NCBI GenBank assembly: GCA_963664085.2
Contig: CAXXLO010000002.1
Span: 620,001-684,000 of the forward strand
DNA length: 64,000 nucleotides
DNA from: Bin5 sp022821545
GTDB taxonomy: Bacteria; Chloroflexota; Anaerolineae; Caldilineales; Caldilineaceae
Direction: 5' to 3'
Below, one piece after another: positions 25,784 through 34,626 of this stretch. The notes beneath the pieces are model-generated. The model made no database searches and was not told the origin of the DNA. It saw nothing but the letters and a program-made list of their open reading frames with translations. Made by a program: the position numbers and the translations under genes. Each line of letters opens with the position of its first letter. The first letter of the stretch is position 1.

Positions 25784-26944
25784 ATGAGCCAACAAGTCGG
25801 GAAGGCAGAGGACGCCAAAATGGATCAAATTATGAAAAATGCGGAGAAGCTCACGCTCTATCACGACCCCTCCCGCTACACCTGCCAGGTCGGCGCCGCG
25901 CAGCTCCAGAACGGTGACGTCGTCGTGGTCTTCAACGAAACCAGCGGCTACATACATCCCGACTTCGACAGCATCCTACTGATCCGCTCTACCGATAACG
26001 GTCAGACATGGGATCGGACGCCCGTTGTAACTGTTTGGCCTGCCACCCATCACTTCGGCAGCGACACACCCTCCGTCGCACAGCTCTCAGACGGCACCCT
26101 CATTGTCAACTATTTTCAGTGGGCCTTCGTCGACCAGAAGGGCATGCTGGACGACTTCGGGCCGCAGGACAGGCCCCGCGGCACCCGCGACGTGGACGGC
26201 GTCGGCGTCATCACCTCGTCGGACAACGGTTACTCCTGGGAGCGGGCCTACAAGGCCAACGTAGCGCCAATGCGCTGGGGGCAGCCCATCGACAGCGTGC
26301 TGGAGTTGCCGAACGGAACCCTGCTCATGGCCTGCCATGGACACCAGTTCGCGCGCGCCTGGATGGAAACGGACAACCTGCACGAACGCGTCCGCTCATA
26401 CCTCATGCGTTCAGACAATCAGGGGCAGGACTGGGAATACTACTCCACCATTGCATATGACCCCGCCAATATCATCTCCTTCGACGAGACCGCGCTTGCA
26501 CGCACAGCCGACGGTACGTTGGTCACAATGATGCGAACCATGCATGGCGTCCGCAACCGGCACCAACACATGTGGACCGCCCACTCTCACAATGATGGCG
26601 AATCCTGGAGCCGGCCTGAGCCGACCAACCTCTGGGGCTACCCTGCCGACCTCACCCTGCTGCAGGATGGACGCATGCTCTCCACATACGGCCATCGCCG
26701 CGACCCCTGGGGAGTCCGTGGATGCATTTCCGAGGACGGGCTGAACTGGGACGCAGCCAATGAGTTTGTAATCAGCTCCGGAGGTATCGCACCGCCTGAA
26801 GCAGTCCCCAATCTGTACTGGCATATCGGCTATCCCACCACGATCCAACTCAACGACGGCACGCTCTTCACCGTCTTCCACGAGTGGACGCAAGAAAGCC
26901 CAATAGTCCAGTACGTGGTGGCCGTCCGCTGGGAACTTGCGTAG
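25784..26944 (+). CDS. Sialidase-fold (BNR/Asp-box) protein
   Basis: 386 residues predicted to form a six-bladed beta-propeller of the sialidase superfamily. Several Asp-box motifs are visible: STDNGQTWD, SSDNGYSWE, RSDNQGQDWE and HNDGESWS, plus a C-terminal LNDGTLFTVFHEW. Family members cleave terminal sialic acids or related sugars, but many are lyases or of unknown activity. No signal peptide is present, so the protein is probably cytoplasmic and acts on an imported oligosaccharide. An alternative start is ATG 25820, which would drop 12 residues. Its place at the end of the second CUT1 operon supports a role in processing the imported glycan. Confidence 0.82.
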   Translation: MSQQVGKAEDAKMDQIMKNAEKLTLYHDPSRYTCQVGAAQLQNGDVVVVFNETSGYIHPDFDSILLIRSTDNGQTWDRTPVVTVWPATHHFGSDTPSVAQLSDGTLIVNYFQWAFVDQKGMLDDFGPQDRPRGTRDVDGVGVITSSDNGYSWERAYKANVAPMRWGQPIDSVLELPNGTLLMACHGHQFARAWMETDNLHERVRSYLMRSDNQGQDWEYYSTIAYDPANIISFDETALARTADGTLVTMMRTMHGVRNRHQHMWTAHSHNDGESWSRPEPTNLWGYPADLTLLQDGRMLSTYGHRRDPWGVRGCISEDGLNWDAANEFVISSGGIAPPEAVPNLYWHIGYPTTIQLNDGTLFTVFHEWTQESPIVQYVVAVRWELA

Positions 26945-26952
26945 CGCAAGTT
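26934..26952 (+). promoter_or_regulatory. Hairpin enclosing the stop codon of the sialidase-fold gene
   Basis: AACTTGCG / CGCAAGTT, a perfect 8-bp stem whose 3-nt loop is exactly the TAG stop codon (26942-26944). No T-run follows. Confidence 0.55.
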
Positions 26953-27104
26953 GACTCCCGTTCCTCGCAATCCCCGCCTTCCACCTGACCTTGCTTCCCC
27001 AGCGCGCCCTTCGGTCCCACCATTGGAAGAGGCCCACGGATAGTCCTGAAACGGGACACTCAACAGCTATATGCTGGTCCGCTGATGCCCCCGAAAACGG
27101 ATAC

Positions 27105-27133
27105 TTGACAAGAACCGCCGTTGCCTCCAGAAT
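27105..27133 (+). promoter_or_regulatory. Candidate promoter for the third sugar-transport operon
   Basis: Perfect TTGACA (27105-27110), 17-bp spacer, CAGAAT (27128-27133, 4 of 6), in the 331-bp gap before the binding-protein gene at 27276. Nothing else was seen in the gap apart from the stop-codon hairpin at its left edge. Confidence 0.5.
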
Positions 27134-27275
27134 ACCCGCAAACCAGCCAAACCTTTTCAACAGAATAGATCCTCCCTCGCTGACCGACCTTGCCAATTGC
27201 CTGAAAGTACCGCATTTCCGTGAAACTCCAGAGCAGTTCTCTCCAAATCTATCTCAGTAAGGAGGAAGCAAAGTC

Positions 27276-28619
27276 ATGAAGAAGCTCTATCTGTTCGCCG
27301 TCTTCGTCCTGGTGACGGCAATCATGGTGTCGGCCTGCGCGGCGCCCGCGGCGCCTGCGGAGACCGGGGCTATGGAAGAGGAGATGCCCGAGGAAGTAAC
27401 CATCAGCATTATCACTGCCCAGGGCCCCCTGGCTGACGGCCTCGTCGCTTTGATCCCGCAGTTTGAAGAGGAGAATCCGGGCATCAAGGTCGAAGTGGCG
27501 CCCTTCCCCTGGACGACTTTCTTCGAAAAGGTGATTTCGCTGGCCCGCACCGAGTCCGGTGAATTCGACGTGATCTTCGCCGATGATCCCTGGATGCCGA
27601 ACATCGTCGACGGCGGGCTTTCCGTCAATCTCACCGAAGCCTACGAGGCAACCCGCGACGACGACGTGCCCCAGGTCTCCTACGACGTCTTCTCCTGGCC
27701 TCCCCCCTATGGCCCCATCCCCCTGGACTTCCAGACCGGTGAGCGCCCGGACCTGCACGCCCTGCCCATCCAGGGCAACGTCATCATGTTCTACATCCGC
27801 CAGGACATCCTTGACGAACGCGGACTCGATCCGCCGGTAACCTGGGATGACGTACTGGCGATCGCTGAGCAGGTCCACTGTCCCGACTGCGACCCGCCCT
27901 TCTACGGCTACAACGTGCGCGGCGCGGCCGGCAGTGACGCCCTGGCCCTGCTGTGGTCGATGGGCGGCGGCATTTTCGACGACGAGTTCAACGTCATCCT
28001 CGATAACGAGGCCGGCTGCGATGCGCTCACGCTCTATGAGCAGCTGAGCAAGTACCTGCCGCCGGGCGGCAATACCTACGGCACCACCGAGATGGTGGCC
28101 GAGGTCGTCTCCGGGCGCGCCATGATGGGCATTGGCTGGCCGGGCGACGCCTACGCCGCCTTCGAGGACGAGACCGACTCCGATGTTGCCGGCAAGATGC
28201 TCTATCTGCCTCTGCCCGCCTCCGAGGTCGGCGCTCCGCATGTCTCCATGATGGGCCACTGGGGCCTCGTGCTGAATGCCCATTCCGAGAATAAGGACGC
28301 CGCCTGGGCCTATATGGAGTGGATGCACTACAACCAGGAGCACGCGCTGTCCTATGCCCACGCCGGCGGCATCCCCTTCCGCAAGTCCGTCTTCAACGAC
28401 CCTGAGCTGATCCTGGAGAAGCCCTGGTTCCCGGCCCAGTTTGAGGCCCTGATGGTACCGCCGAAGTGGCGGCCCCGCAGCACACAGGCCACGGGGATCA
28501 GCCTCGCCATCCTGGGGCCGGCGTTCAGCGCCGTCGGCGCCGGTGACATAACCGGCCAGGAAGCCTGCGAGCAGGCTGGCGCCGAAATCCGTCTCGAGAT
28601 GGAGGGTGTTACCAACTAG
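27276..28619 (+). CDS. Extracellular solute-binding protein (family 1), Sec lipoprotein
   Basis: 447 residues. Unlike the other two CUT1 binding proteins it has a Sec-type signal (KKLYLFAVFVLVTAIMVSAC) with no twin Arg, ending in a lipobox Cys and an Ala/Pro linker. The mature domain begins VTISIITAQGPLADGLVALI and contains FDVIFADDPWMPNI, VTWDDVLAIAEQ and SGRAMMGIGWPGD. A CPDCDPP segment and a later AGCD/EACEQAG add four Cys that could form disulfides. It feeds the permeases and ATPase that follow; the complete four-gene importer set is present only here. Start ATG follows AAGGAGGAAGCAAAGTC. Confidence 0.93.
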   Translation: MKKLYLFAVFVLVTAIMVSACAAPAAPAETGAMEEEMPEEVTISIITAQGPLADGLVALIPQFEEENPGIKVEVAPFPWTTFFEKVISLARTESGEFDVIFADDPWMPNIVDGGLSVNLTEAYEATRDDDVPQVSYDVFSWPPPYGPIPLDFQTGERPDLHALPIQGNVIMFYIRQDILDERGLDPPVTWDDVLAIAEQVHCPDCDPPFYGYNVRGAAGSDALALLWSMGGGIFDDEFNVILDNEAGCDALTLYEQLSKYLPPGGNTYGTTEMVAEVVSGRAMMGIGWPGDAYAAFEDETDSDVAGKMLYLPLPASEVGAPHVSMMGHWGLVLNAHSENKDAAWAYMEWMHYNQEHALSYAHAGGIPFRKSVFNDPELILEKPWFPAQFEALMVPPKWRPRSTQATGISLAILGPAFSAVGAGDITGQEACEQAGAEIRLEMEGVTN

Positions 28620-28629
28620 CGTGAATTCC

Positions 28630-28666
28630 GGAGAGAGGGGCGAGATTCCCCCTCAAACCTCTCTCC
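28630..28666 (+). promoter_or_regulatory. mRNA hairpin between binding protein and permease
   Basis: Perfect 9-bp outer stem GGAGAGAGG / CCTCTCTCC enclosing a G/C-run that can extend pairing, 10 bp after the binding-protein stop. No T-tract. Fourth example of the junction-hairpin pattern. Confidence 0.65.
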
Positions 28667-28735
28667 CTGTGCGCACGCTTCAAACAGCGGCTTTCAAGGC
28701 CGCCTCCCATACCTGCCGGTCCAAGGAGGGCATCG

Positions 28736-29701
28736 TTGACCGTACAGCAGACCGTTAGTCCCCTGCCCGGCCAGGGCGCGAGCGGCGCGAATCGCGTGGA
28801 CACCCAGCCTCCGCCGCCCCAGGGCATGTGGTCCGAACTATTCAGCTTTCGCGACAACCGCCTCGGCGTTATGCTGATCGTGCCCAGCCTCCTGGCATTG
28901 ATCCTGGTGCAGTTCTACCCCATCGTTTACAATTTCTGGCTGATTCTCACCAGCGAGAAGGGTGAGTGGATCGGTCTGGCCAACCTTTCCCGGCTCACCA
29001 GGGACACGATTTTCCACGGCGCCCTGATCTTCAGCCTCAAGATGGGCGTAGTAGTGGTTCCCATGTGCCTGCTTGTGGGGCTGGGACTGGCCCTGCTCGT
29101 GCATAGCGACTATGCCGGCCGCAAGGCTATCTGGATTTCCATCCTTATCATTCCACTCATGGTTTCAGAAATCGTCGCAGGAATGATGTGGAAGATCATG
29201 TACCACCCCACCCTGGGACTGGTAAACGTGCCGCTGGCCGCACTCGGAATCGAACCGATCATCTGGCTTGTGAAGGCCGATACCGCCTTCATCGCCCTCT
29301 GTGTCGTCGAGGTCTGGCGCATCAGCCCCCTGGCCTTTCTTCTTCTCTACGCCGGCCTCAATCAGGTTCCCCGTGACATTTACGAGGCCGCGGCCGTCGA
29401 CGGCGCAACCCGCTGGCGCGCCTTTTGGGACATGACCCTCCCCTATATCAGGCCGATGTTCGCAATCGCCACCATCCTGGTCTTTGTCTGGTCGACGCGT
29501 ACCATCGGCACAATTGCGGCGACCACCCAGGGCGGCCCGGGCCGGGCCACCTGGAATCTGTCCTGGTACATCTACGGTATGTCCTTCCAGCGGCTCAAGC
29601 CGCACTACGCCTCTGCAGCGGTGCTTGTCATGCTGCTGATGACCTATATCGCCGGCACGATCTTCGTAAAGTATTTGTGGGTGGAGCGCAGAAGCCGGTG
29701 A
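28736..29701 (+). CDS. Carbohydrate ABC importer permease (MalF/UgpA type)
   Basis: 321 residues. Starts at TTG 28736, 5 nt after AAGGAGGG; no in-frame ATG lies nearby upstream. A 35-residue hydrophilic N-terminus precedes six helices, the first at GVMLIVPSLLALILVQFYPIVY (split here by position only). Docking loop IYEAAAVDGATRWRAFWDMTLPYIRP. The end of the third extracytoplasmic region carries TTQGGPGRATWNLSWYIY, typical of this subunit. Pairs with the next gene. Confidence 0.92.
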   Translation: MTVQQTVSPLPGQGASGANRVDTQPPPPQGMWSELFSFRDNRLGVMLIVPSLLALILVQFYPIVYNFWLILTSEKGEWIGLANLSRLTRDTIFHGALIFSLKMGVVVVPMCLLVGLGLALLVHSDYAGRKAIWISILIIPLMVSEIVAGMMWKIMYHPTLGLVNVPLAALGIEPIIWLVKADTAFIALCVVEVWRISPLAFLLLYAGLNQVPRDIYEAAAVDGATRWRAFWDMTLPYIRPMFAIATILVFVWSTRTIGTIAATTQGGPGRATWNLSWYIYGMSFQRLKPHYASAAVLVMLLMTYIAGTIFVKYLWVERRSR

Positions 29702-29735
29702 GCTTGACGGCCGTTTTTCCAAGGAGTATTTGCTG

Positions 29736-30659
29736 ATGGCACAGACTGAAGCGAGAGATACGGTAGTGAGAGAGACGGCAGAAACCGAAACCGTGCCTCA
29801 CCCTGTTGAAATGGCCGTACAGGAGCGCCGTTTCAACCTGCGAAAACTGCTCGTTGTCATCGTCCTTTACCTCGCCGCCTTCTGGACCCTCGTCCCCATG
29901 TACTGGGTCGCCATTTCCTCCATCAAGTCATTGCGCGACCTCGCTCACATTCCGCCCCGTTTCTTCCCAACAGATCCCCGTCTTGACGCCTGGGTGACAA
30001 TCTTTGAACGCCGCATTCTCGATAACGTCTACAACAGTCTCGTCGTAGCCACGCTGGCAACTGTCATCTGCCTGATTATTGCAGTCCCCGCGGCCTACGC
30101 CGCCACCCGGATGCGCCTGCCCTTCAAGTTCGTCGCCATCGTCGTCGGCCTGATGGGCCTGGTGGCGCTCCTGCCTCCCATCGCCTCCGCCATCCCACTC
30201 TTCCTCCTCGGCAGCGATCTTGGAATTATCGACGAAAAATATACCCTGATCATCCTTTATACCGTCCTCAATACCGCCTTTGCGGTCTGGGTCCTGCGCG
30301 GCACCTTTATGGACGTTCCCATGGACGTGGAGGAAGCAGCCCTGATGGACGGCGACACCCGTTTCGGCGCCGTGCGCCGCATCCTGCTGCCGCTGATCTT
30401 CCCCAGCCTCTTTTCGATCGCCATCCTGCTCTTTATCTTCAACTGGAACGAGTACATCATCGCGCTGTACTTCGTGAATTCCATGAAGACGATGACGCTG
30501 CCGATTGCGATCCAGGCGCAGATCCCGCAGCACGAGCTGGACTGGGGCGTTGTCAGCGCCGCGGGAACGATCGCGGTTTTCCCGGTGCTGGTCGCAGCAT
30601 TTACATTGCAGAGGTTCCTGGTGCGCGGCCTGACCTTTGGCGTCGCCAGCGGCCAGTGA
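29736..30659 (+). CDS. Carbohydrate ABC importer permease (MalG type)
   Basis: 307 residues. ATG 29736 is 9 nt after AAGGAG; in-frame TTG 29730 is too close to the ribosome site. A 40-residue acidic/charged N-terminus precedes the first helix (LLVVIVLYLAAFWTLVPMY), followed by SSIKS in place of the usual T-S-x-K-P. Docking loop MDVEEAALMDGDTRFGAVRRILLP. C-terminus QRFLVRGLTFGVASGQ. The ATPase gene follows 16 bp later. Confidence 0.92.
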   Translation: MAQTEARDTVVRETAETETVPHPVEMAVQERRFNLRKLLVVIVLYLAAFWTLVPMYWVAISSIKSLRDLAHIPPRFFPTDPRLDAWVTIFERRILDNVYNSLVVATLATVICLIIAVPAAYAATRMRLPFKFVAIVVGLMGLVALLPPIASAIPLFLLGSDLGIIDEKYTLIILYTVLNTAFAVWVLRGTFMDVPMDVEEAALMDGDTRFGAVRRILLPLIFPSLFSIAILLFIFNWNEYIIALYFVNSMKTMTLPIAIQAQIPQHELDWGVVSAAGTIAVFPVLVAAFTLQRFLVRGLTFGVASGQ

Positions 30660-30675
30660 GCAAGGAGAGCAGACA

Positions 30676-31758
30676 TTGGCGGAAGTAAGAATAGAAGGTC
30701 TGACAAAGTACTTCGGCGACACCTGCGCAGTCAATCAACTCAATCTCGTCGTCAGGGATGGCGACCTGGTGGTCCTGCTCGGCCCCTCCGGCTGCGGCAA
30801 GACGACCACGATGCGCTGCGTAGCCGGTTTGGAGCGCCCCACCTACGGCGACATCTATATCGGCGAGACGCGCGTCAACGACCTCGAACCGCGCGAACGG
30901 GACGTCGCCCTCGTCTTCCAGAGCTATGCCCTCTACCCCCATTTCACCGCTTTCGACAACATCGCCTATCCTTTGCGCCTGCGCAAGACGCCGAAAGCCG
31001 AGATCGAGCGCAGGGTCCGCGACGTAGCCGAAATGCTGGGCATCAGCCATACGCTGGAGCGGCCGCCGGGCCTCTGCTCCGGCGGCGAGCAGCAGCGCAT
31101 CGCTCTCGGAAGAGCAATTGTCCGTGAACCCGTCGTTTTCCTGATGGACGAGCCACTCTCCAACATCGACGCCCTGCTGCGCGTCTACATGCGCGCCGAG
31201 ATCAAGCGGCTGCAGCATGAGCTGGGCACGACCATGATCTACGTGACCCATGATCAGGTCGAGGGCATGACGATGGCCGACCAGATTGCAGTGATGAATC
31301 AGGGCACTCTGCAGCAACTGGGCACGCCCAGCGAGATTTACGATATGCCGGCCAACAGTTTCGTCGCCCGCTTCGTCGGCTCGACACCGATGAACTTCAT
31401 ACCCGGCTCGCTGCAAAAGGAGAACGGCACAACGGTCCACAAGAGCGATCAGTTCGTCATTCCGGTCAGCGCTGAAATGGCCGACCGCGCAGCCGAACTC
31501 TGTCCCGGCGGCGTCTGTACCCTTGGCGTCCGCCCCGAGGAGATCCACTTCACGATGGATGGCGAAGGCGCCAATCAGGCCAGGGTCTTCCTGCTGGAAC
31601 CGCTCGGCTCGGAGACGATTCTCGACATCGAGAAAGAGGGCCTCCTTCTCAAGGTCAAAGACGTAGCCTCGACGCAGGTGCGCGAAGAGGATGTTCTCAG
31701 TCTATCGTTCAATCGCTTTCATCTCTTCGACGACGAGACCGGCGCAGCCATCCGCTGA
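30676..31758 (+). CDS. Sugar-import ABC ATPase (MsmK/UgpC/MalK type)
   Basis: 360 residues, normal for the family. TTG 30676 is the start, 7 nt after AAGGAGAG; the protein then begins LAEVRIEGLTKYFGD. Walker A GPSGCGKTTT, Q-loop VFQSYALYPH, signature LCSGGEQQR (Cys-Ser-Gly-Gly where most have LSGGQ, preceded by Leu), Walker B VVFLMDEPLSNID and switch His in IYVTHDQVEGM. The C-terminal ~120 residues form the OB-type regulatory domain (TLGVRPEEIHF, LEPLGSETILDIE). It is the only import ATPase in the window; MsmK/MsmX-type ATPases are known to serve several CUT1 importers, so it may energise those at 3249 and 22411 too. Confidence 0.95.
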   Translation: MAEVRIEGLTKYFGDTCAVNQLNLVVRDGDLVVLLGPSGCGKTTTMRCVAGLERPTYGDIYIGETRVNDLEPRERDVALVFQSYALYPHFTAFDNIAYPLRLRKTPKAEIERRVRDVAEMLGISHTLERPPGLCSGGEQQRIALGRAIVREPVVFLMDEPLSNIDALLRVYMRAEIKRLQHELGTTMIYVTHDQVEGMTMADQIAVMNQGTLQQLGTPSEIYDMPANSFVARFVGSTPMNFIPGSLQKENGTTVHKSDQFVIPVSAEMADRAAELCPGGVCTLGVRPEEIHFTMDGEGANQARVFLLEPLGSETILDIEKEGLLLKVKDVASTQVREEDVLSLSFNRFHLFDDETGAAIR

Positions 31759-31881
31759 ACCGCAGATCATAATCTGTCGGGCGCCAGCCAAGACGGAGAA
31801 AAGGCTCACGCCGATAAGTTCCCCAGACCAATCACAAACAAGCGCTCACGCACTCATGAAGAGTTAACCAGGTGAGGAGCC

Positions 31882-32802
31882 ATGTTGAATGTAAAGATTG
31901 GAAGCGCTCCAATCAGTTGGGACGTCCTGTCCTTTGGCGGGAGCAAGACCAGCGGTCTCACATTTTCCCAGATGCTCGACGGTATGGCAGAGGCCGGATA
32001 CGCGGGGACCGAAATCGGAGTGAACGGCTTTTTCCCAGCCGACGCAGAGTCGTTGCGCGCCGAATTGAATAGAAGAAATCTACAGGCGGCCTCCTCCTAT
32101 GTGGCACTGTCCCTGGAACAGGAGGGCGCGCTGGATGCAATGCTCGAACAAGTGCAGCGCGTCGGCGAACGCCTTGCCCAATTCAACTCCACGGAAATCA
32201 TCATCGCCGGCAATTCGACGCCCAAACGCCTGGAGATCGCCGGCTCCGTTGCCGACGACGGCAGCGACGGCTGGAGCGACGAGGAATGGCAGCGCGCCGC
32301 GAATGCGCTGGAGGCCATCGCCATTCGCAGCAGGGAGCGCTTTGACCTCAAGACGGTCTTTCATCATCACACCGGCACTTATGTGGAGACACCCAACGAA
32401 GTTGCCCGGATCATGGAGATGACCGACCCGGAACTGGTTGGACTGTGCCTCGACACCGGCCACTACCATTACGGCGGCGGCGACGTCGTCGAGGCAACGA
32501 AGCGGTACGCCGACCGTATCCGGTATCTCCATGTCAAGGACATCTGGCCCGAGAAACTCGCACAGATAAGGCGGGAGCGGATTCACATGCGCCGCGCGTG
32601 GGCGATGGACCCATTCGCTGAACTGGGACAGGGCTGTATCGACTTTCCCGCTTTTTTTGACGTGCTGCGTACACTGGGCTATGAAGGTTGGATGATTGTC
32701 GAGCAGGACTCTGTGGGGCGTTCGCAGCGAGACGAGAAGTGGTCGCCGGTCGAGAGCGCCAAACAGAGCCGGGACTATCTTCGAGACGTTCTTAAGGTGT
32801 GA
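31882..32802 (+). CDS. TIM-barrel sugar isomerase/dehydratase (IolE-like)
   Basis: 306 residues. The opening VKIGSAPISWDVLSFGG and GMAEAGYAGTEIGVNGFFP closely follow IolE (2-keto-myo-inositol dehydratase) and its relatives. Metal-site pieces are visible: FHHHTGTYVETPNEV (His and Glu), GLCLDTGHYHYGGGD (Asp, His), YLHVKDIWPE and a C-terminal GWMIVEQD. Dehydrates an inosose or isomerises a related keto-sugar in the cytoplasm. No other inositol genes are seen nearby, so inositol itself is not certain. The start ATG follows GTGAGGAGCC. Gap to the ATPase gene is 123 bp without a clear terminator. Confidence 0.85.
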   Translation: MLNVKIGSAPISWDVLSFGGSKTSGLTFSQMLDGMAEAGYAGTEIGVNGFFPADAESLRAELNRRNLQAASSYVALSLEQEGALDAMLEQVQRVGERLAQFNSTEIIIAGNSTPKRLEIAGSVADDGSDGWSDEEWQRAANALEAIAIRSRERFDLKTVFHHHTGTYVETPNEVARIMEMTDPELVGLCLDTGHYHYGGGDVVEATKRYADRIRYLHVKDIWPEKLAQIRRERIHMRRAWAMDPFAELGQGCIDFPAFFDVLRTLGYEGWMIVEQDSVGRSQRDEKWSPVESAKQSRDYLRDVLKV

Positions 32803-32884
32803 GCCTGACTCCGTGCCTATCCCCGGTTCTTCCGCGCGAATCGCTCGGAATGCAACAGTACGCACTAGAAGTTGAGGAAATCCA

Positions 32885-34360
32885 ATGGCCAAGGTATCTG
32901 AACAGCTGGACCTGCTGCTCGAAGAGATGGCGACCTGGGAGAAGCCGGAGTATGTAATTTCAAGCTTGACGCACCTGGTCGACATCCATCCCGAGCTGCT
33001 GGAACACTCTTTTACCTTTGAAGTGCTCGGCCGCGCCTACGGGCTGCAGGACAACAAGCCGCTGGCCGCCGAAATCTTCGAGTATGCCCTGAAACTGGAT
33101 CCGACTCGTTCCCAGGCCAGCGCCTGGTACAACGAAGTACGGCAGTGTGAGGATATCAACTACGACGAAGCGAGCGTGCCTGCGTTCGAGTTGCCCGATC
33201 CGCTGCGATTCGTGGACGGCCGCGCAGTCACAGATGCCGCTGCGTGGAGGGAGGAGCGGCGCCCCGAACTCCTTCGCCTGTTCGAAGAGCACGTATATGG
33301 GAAAGCGCCGGGCCGGCCCGACGCCATGACCTTCGAAGTCACGTCCGTGGATGAGAGCGCCCTGGACGGCCGGGCGACACGCAAAGAAGTTTCGGCATAC
33401 TTTACCGGCCGTCGCGACGGCGCCCGGATGGACATTCTCATCTACCAGCCCAACGACAAGCCGAAACCTGTACCATCCTTTCTCGTCCCGAACTTCCAGG
33501 GCAACCAGTCGATCCACAGCGATCCGGGAATAACGATTTCACAGCAGTGGATGCGCAACCGTTTCGACCGCGGCATACGCAACCACCGCGCCACCGAAGC
33601 CAGCCGTGGAACGGCCCTGTCGCGCTGGCCGGTCGAGCGCATCCTCGAGCGCGGCTACGCGCTCGCCACCATCTACTACGGAGACCTGGACCCCGACTAT
33701 GATGACGGTTTCCAGAACGGCGTGCATCCCCTTTACTACAAGGCCGGACAGACGAGACCGGCCGCCAACGAGTGGGGGGCCATCGGCGCCTGGGCGTGGG
33801 GCCTGCGGCGGGCGCTCGACTACCTGGAGACCGACGACGACGTCGACCACGAGCGCGTCGCGGTGATGGGACAGTCGCGCCTGGGCAAGACCGCGCTGTG
33901 GGCCGGCGCCCAGGATGAACGCTTCGCCCTGGTGATCCCCAACAATTCGGGCTGCGGCGGTACGGCCCTGTTCCGCCGCCGCTTCGGCGAGACCGCCCGC
34001 CATGCCAACGTCACTTATCCCCACTGGTTCTGCGAGAATTTCAAGCGCTACAACGACAAGGAAGACGAACTCCCGATAGACCAGCACATGCTCATCGCTC
34101 TCGTCGCCCCCCGCCCCGTCTACGTGGTCAGCGCCGACGCCGACCTGTGGGCCGACCCCCACGGCGAGTTCCAAGGAGCGCTTCACGCCGACCCCGTCTA
34201 CAAGCTCCTGGGCACCGAAGGCATCGCCGCTGACGAGCTTCCTCCCGTCAACCAGCCCGTCCGGAGTGTCATCGGCTACCACATCCGCACGGGCAAGCAC
34301 GACGTGACCACCTACGACTGGGAACGCTATATGGACTTCGCCGATATCCATATGCTGTAG
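32885..34360 (+). CDS. CE15-like glucuronoyl esterase domain with TPR-like N-terminus
   Basis: 491 residues. Residues 1-85 look helical and tetratricopeptide-like (LEHSFTFEVLGRAYGLQD, AAEIFEYALKLDPTRSQA). From about residue 115 on it is an alpha/beta hydrolase of the CE15 (4-O-methyl-glucuronoyl methylesterase) type. The nucleophile Ser lies in VAVMGQSRLGKTALWAGA, the conserved NNSGCGGTALFRRRFGE follows, and a candidate catalytic His is in GKHDVTTYDWERYM. Known bacterial CE15 enzymes are mostly secreted and cleave lignin-carbohydrate or glucuronoyl esters; this one has no signal peptide. Context of sugar-acid genes fits. The TPR-like part suggests a protein partner. Start ATG follows GAGGAAATCCA. 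Confidence 0.8.
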   Translation: MAKVSEQLDLLLEEMATWEKPEYVISSLTHLVDIHPELLEHSFTFEVLGRAYGLQDNKPLAAEIFEYALKLDPTRSQASAWYNEVRQCEDINYDEASVPAFELPDPLRFVDGRAVTDAAAWREERRPELLRLFEEHVYGKAPGRPDAMTFEVTSVDESALDGRATRKEVSAYFTGRRDGARMDILIYQPNDKPKPVPSFLVPNFQGNQSIHSDPGITISQQWMRNRFDRGIRNHRATEASRGTALSRWPVERILERGYALATIYYGDLDPDYDDGFQNGVHPLYYKAGQTRPAANEWGAIGAWAWGLRRALDYLETDDDVDHERVAVMGQSRLGKTALWAGAQDERFALVIPNNSGCGGTALFRRRFGETARHANVTYPHWFCENFKRYNDKEDELPIDQHMLIALVAPRPVYVVSADADLWADPHGEFQGALHADPVYKLLGTEGIAADELPPVNQPVRSVIGYHIRTGKHDVTTYDWERYMDFADIHML

Positions 34361-34506
34361 GGTAAGGCGGAACACGCAGGCTTGTCATACCCTCCCTCCT
34401 TCGAGCTACTATCAACCGCCATTCCTCTTCCCCGCACCACGGTTTCCGAGGTCCAGGATCTCCCCTCATCTTTCCGTCGCGTTCGCCCGCCCGTCCAGGG
34501 ATCGGT

Positions 34507-34512
34507 TATAAT
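34507..34512 (+). promoter_or_regulatory. Isolated TATAAT upstream of the alcohol dehydrogenase gene
   Basis: A perfect -10 hexamer 115 bp before the dehydrogenase start, without a recognisable -35 at 16-18 bp. It may be activator-dependent or chance. Confidence 0.3.
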
Positions 34513-34570
34513 CAGCTATCGCGACAAGGCCCCGGACCGCAGCGAGGCTTCCAGTCCGCTAGGCATACAG

Positions 34571-34602
34571 TACCTGCACAGAGTAACTGCACAGAGTATC
34601 TG
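34571..34602. repeat. 13-bp tandem repeat in the leader of the dehydrogenase gene
   Basis: TACCTGCACAGAG, TAACTGCACAGAG and a partial third TATCTGC. It lies 25 bp upstream of the start of the alcohol dehydrogenase gene, within its likely leader. Confidence 0.7.
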
Positions 34603-34626
34603 CTAAGAATAAGGCGAGCCATTCCC

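Noticed and set aside
27249..28361. 370-residue minus-strand frame opposite the third binding protein
   Set aside because: Shadow of a well-supported lipoprotein gene.
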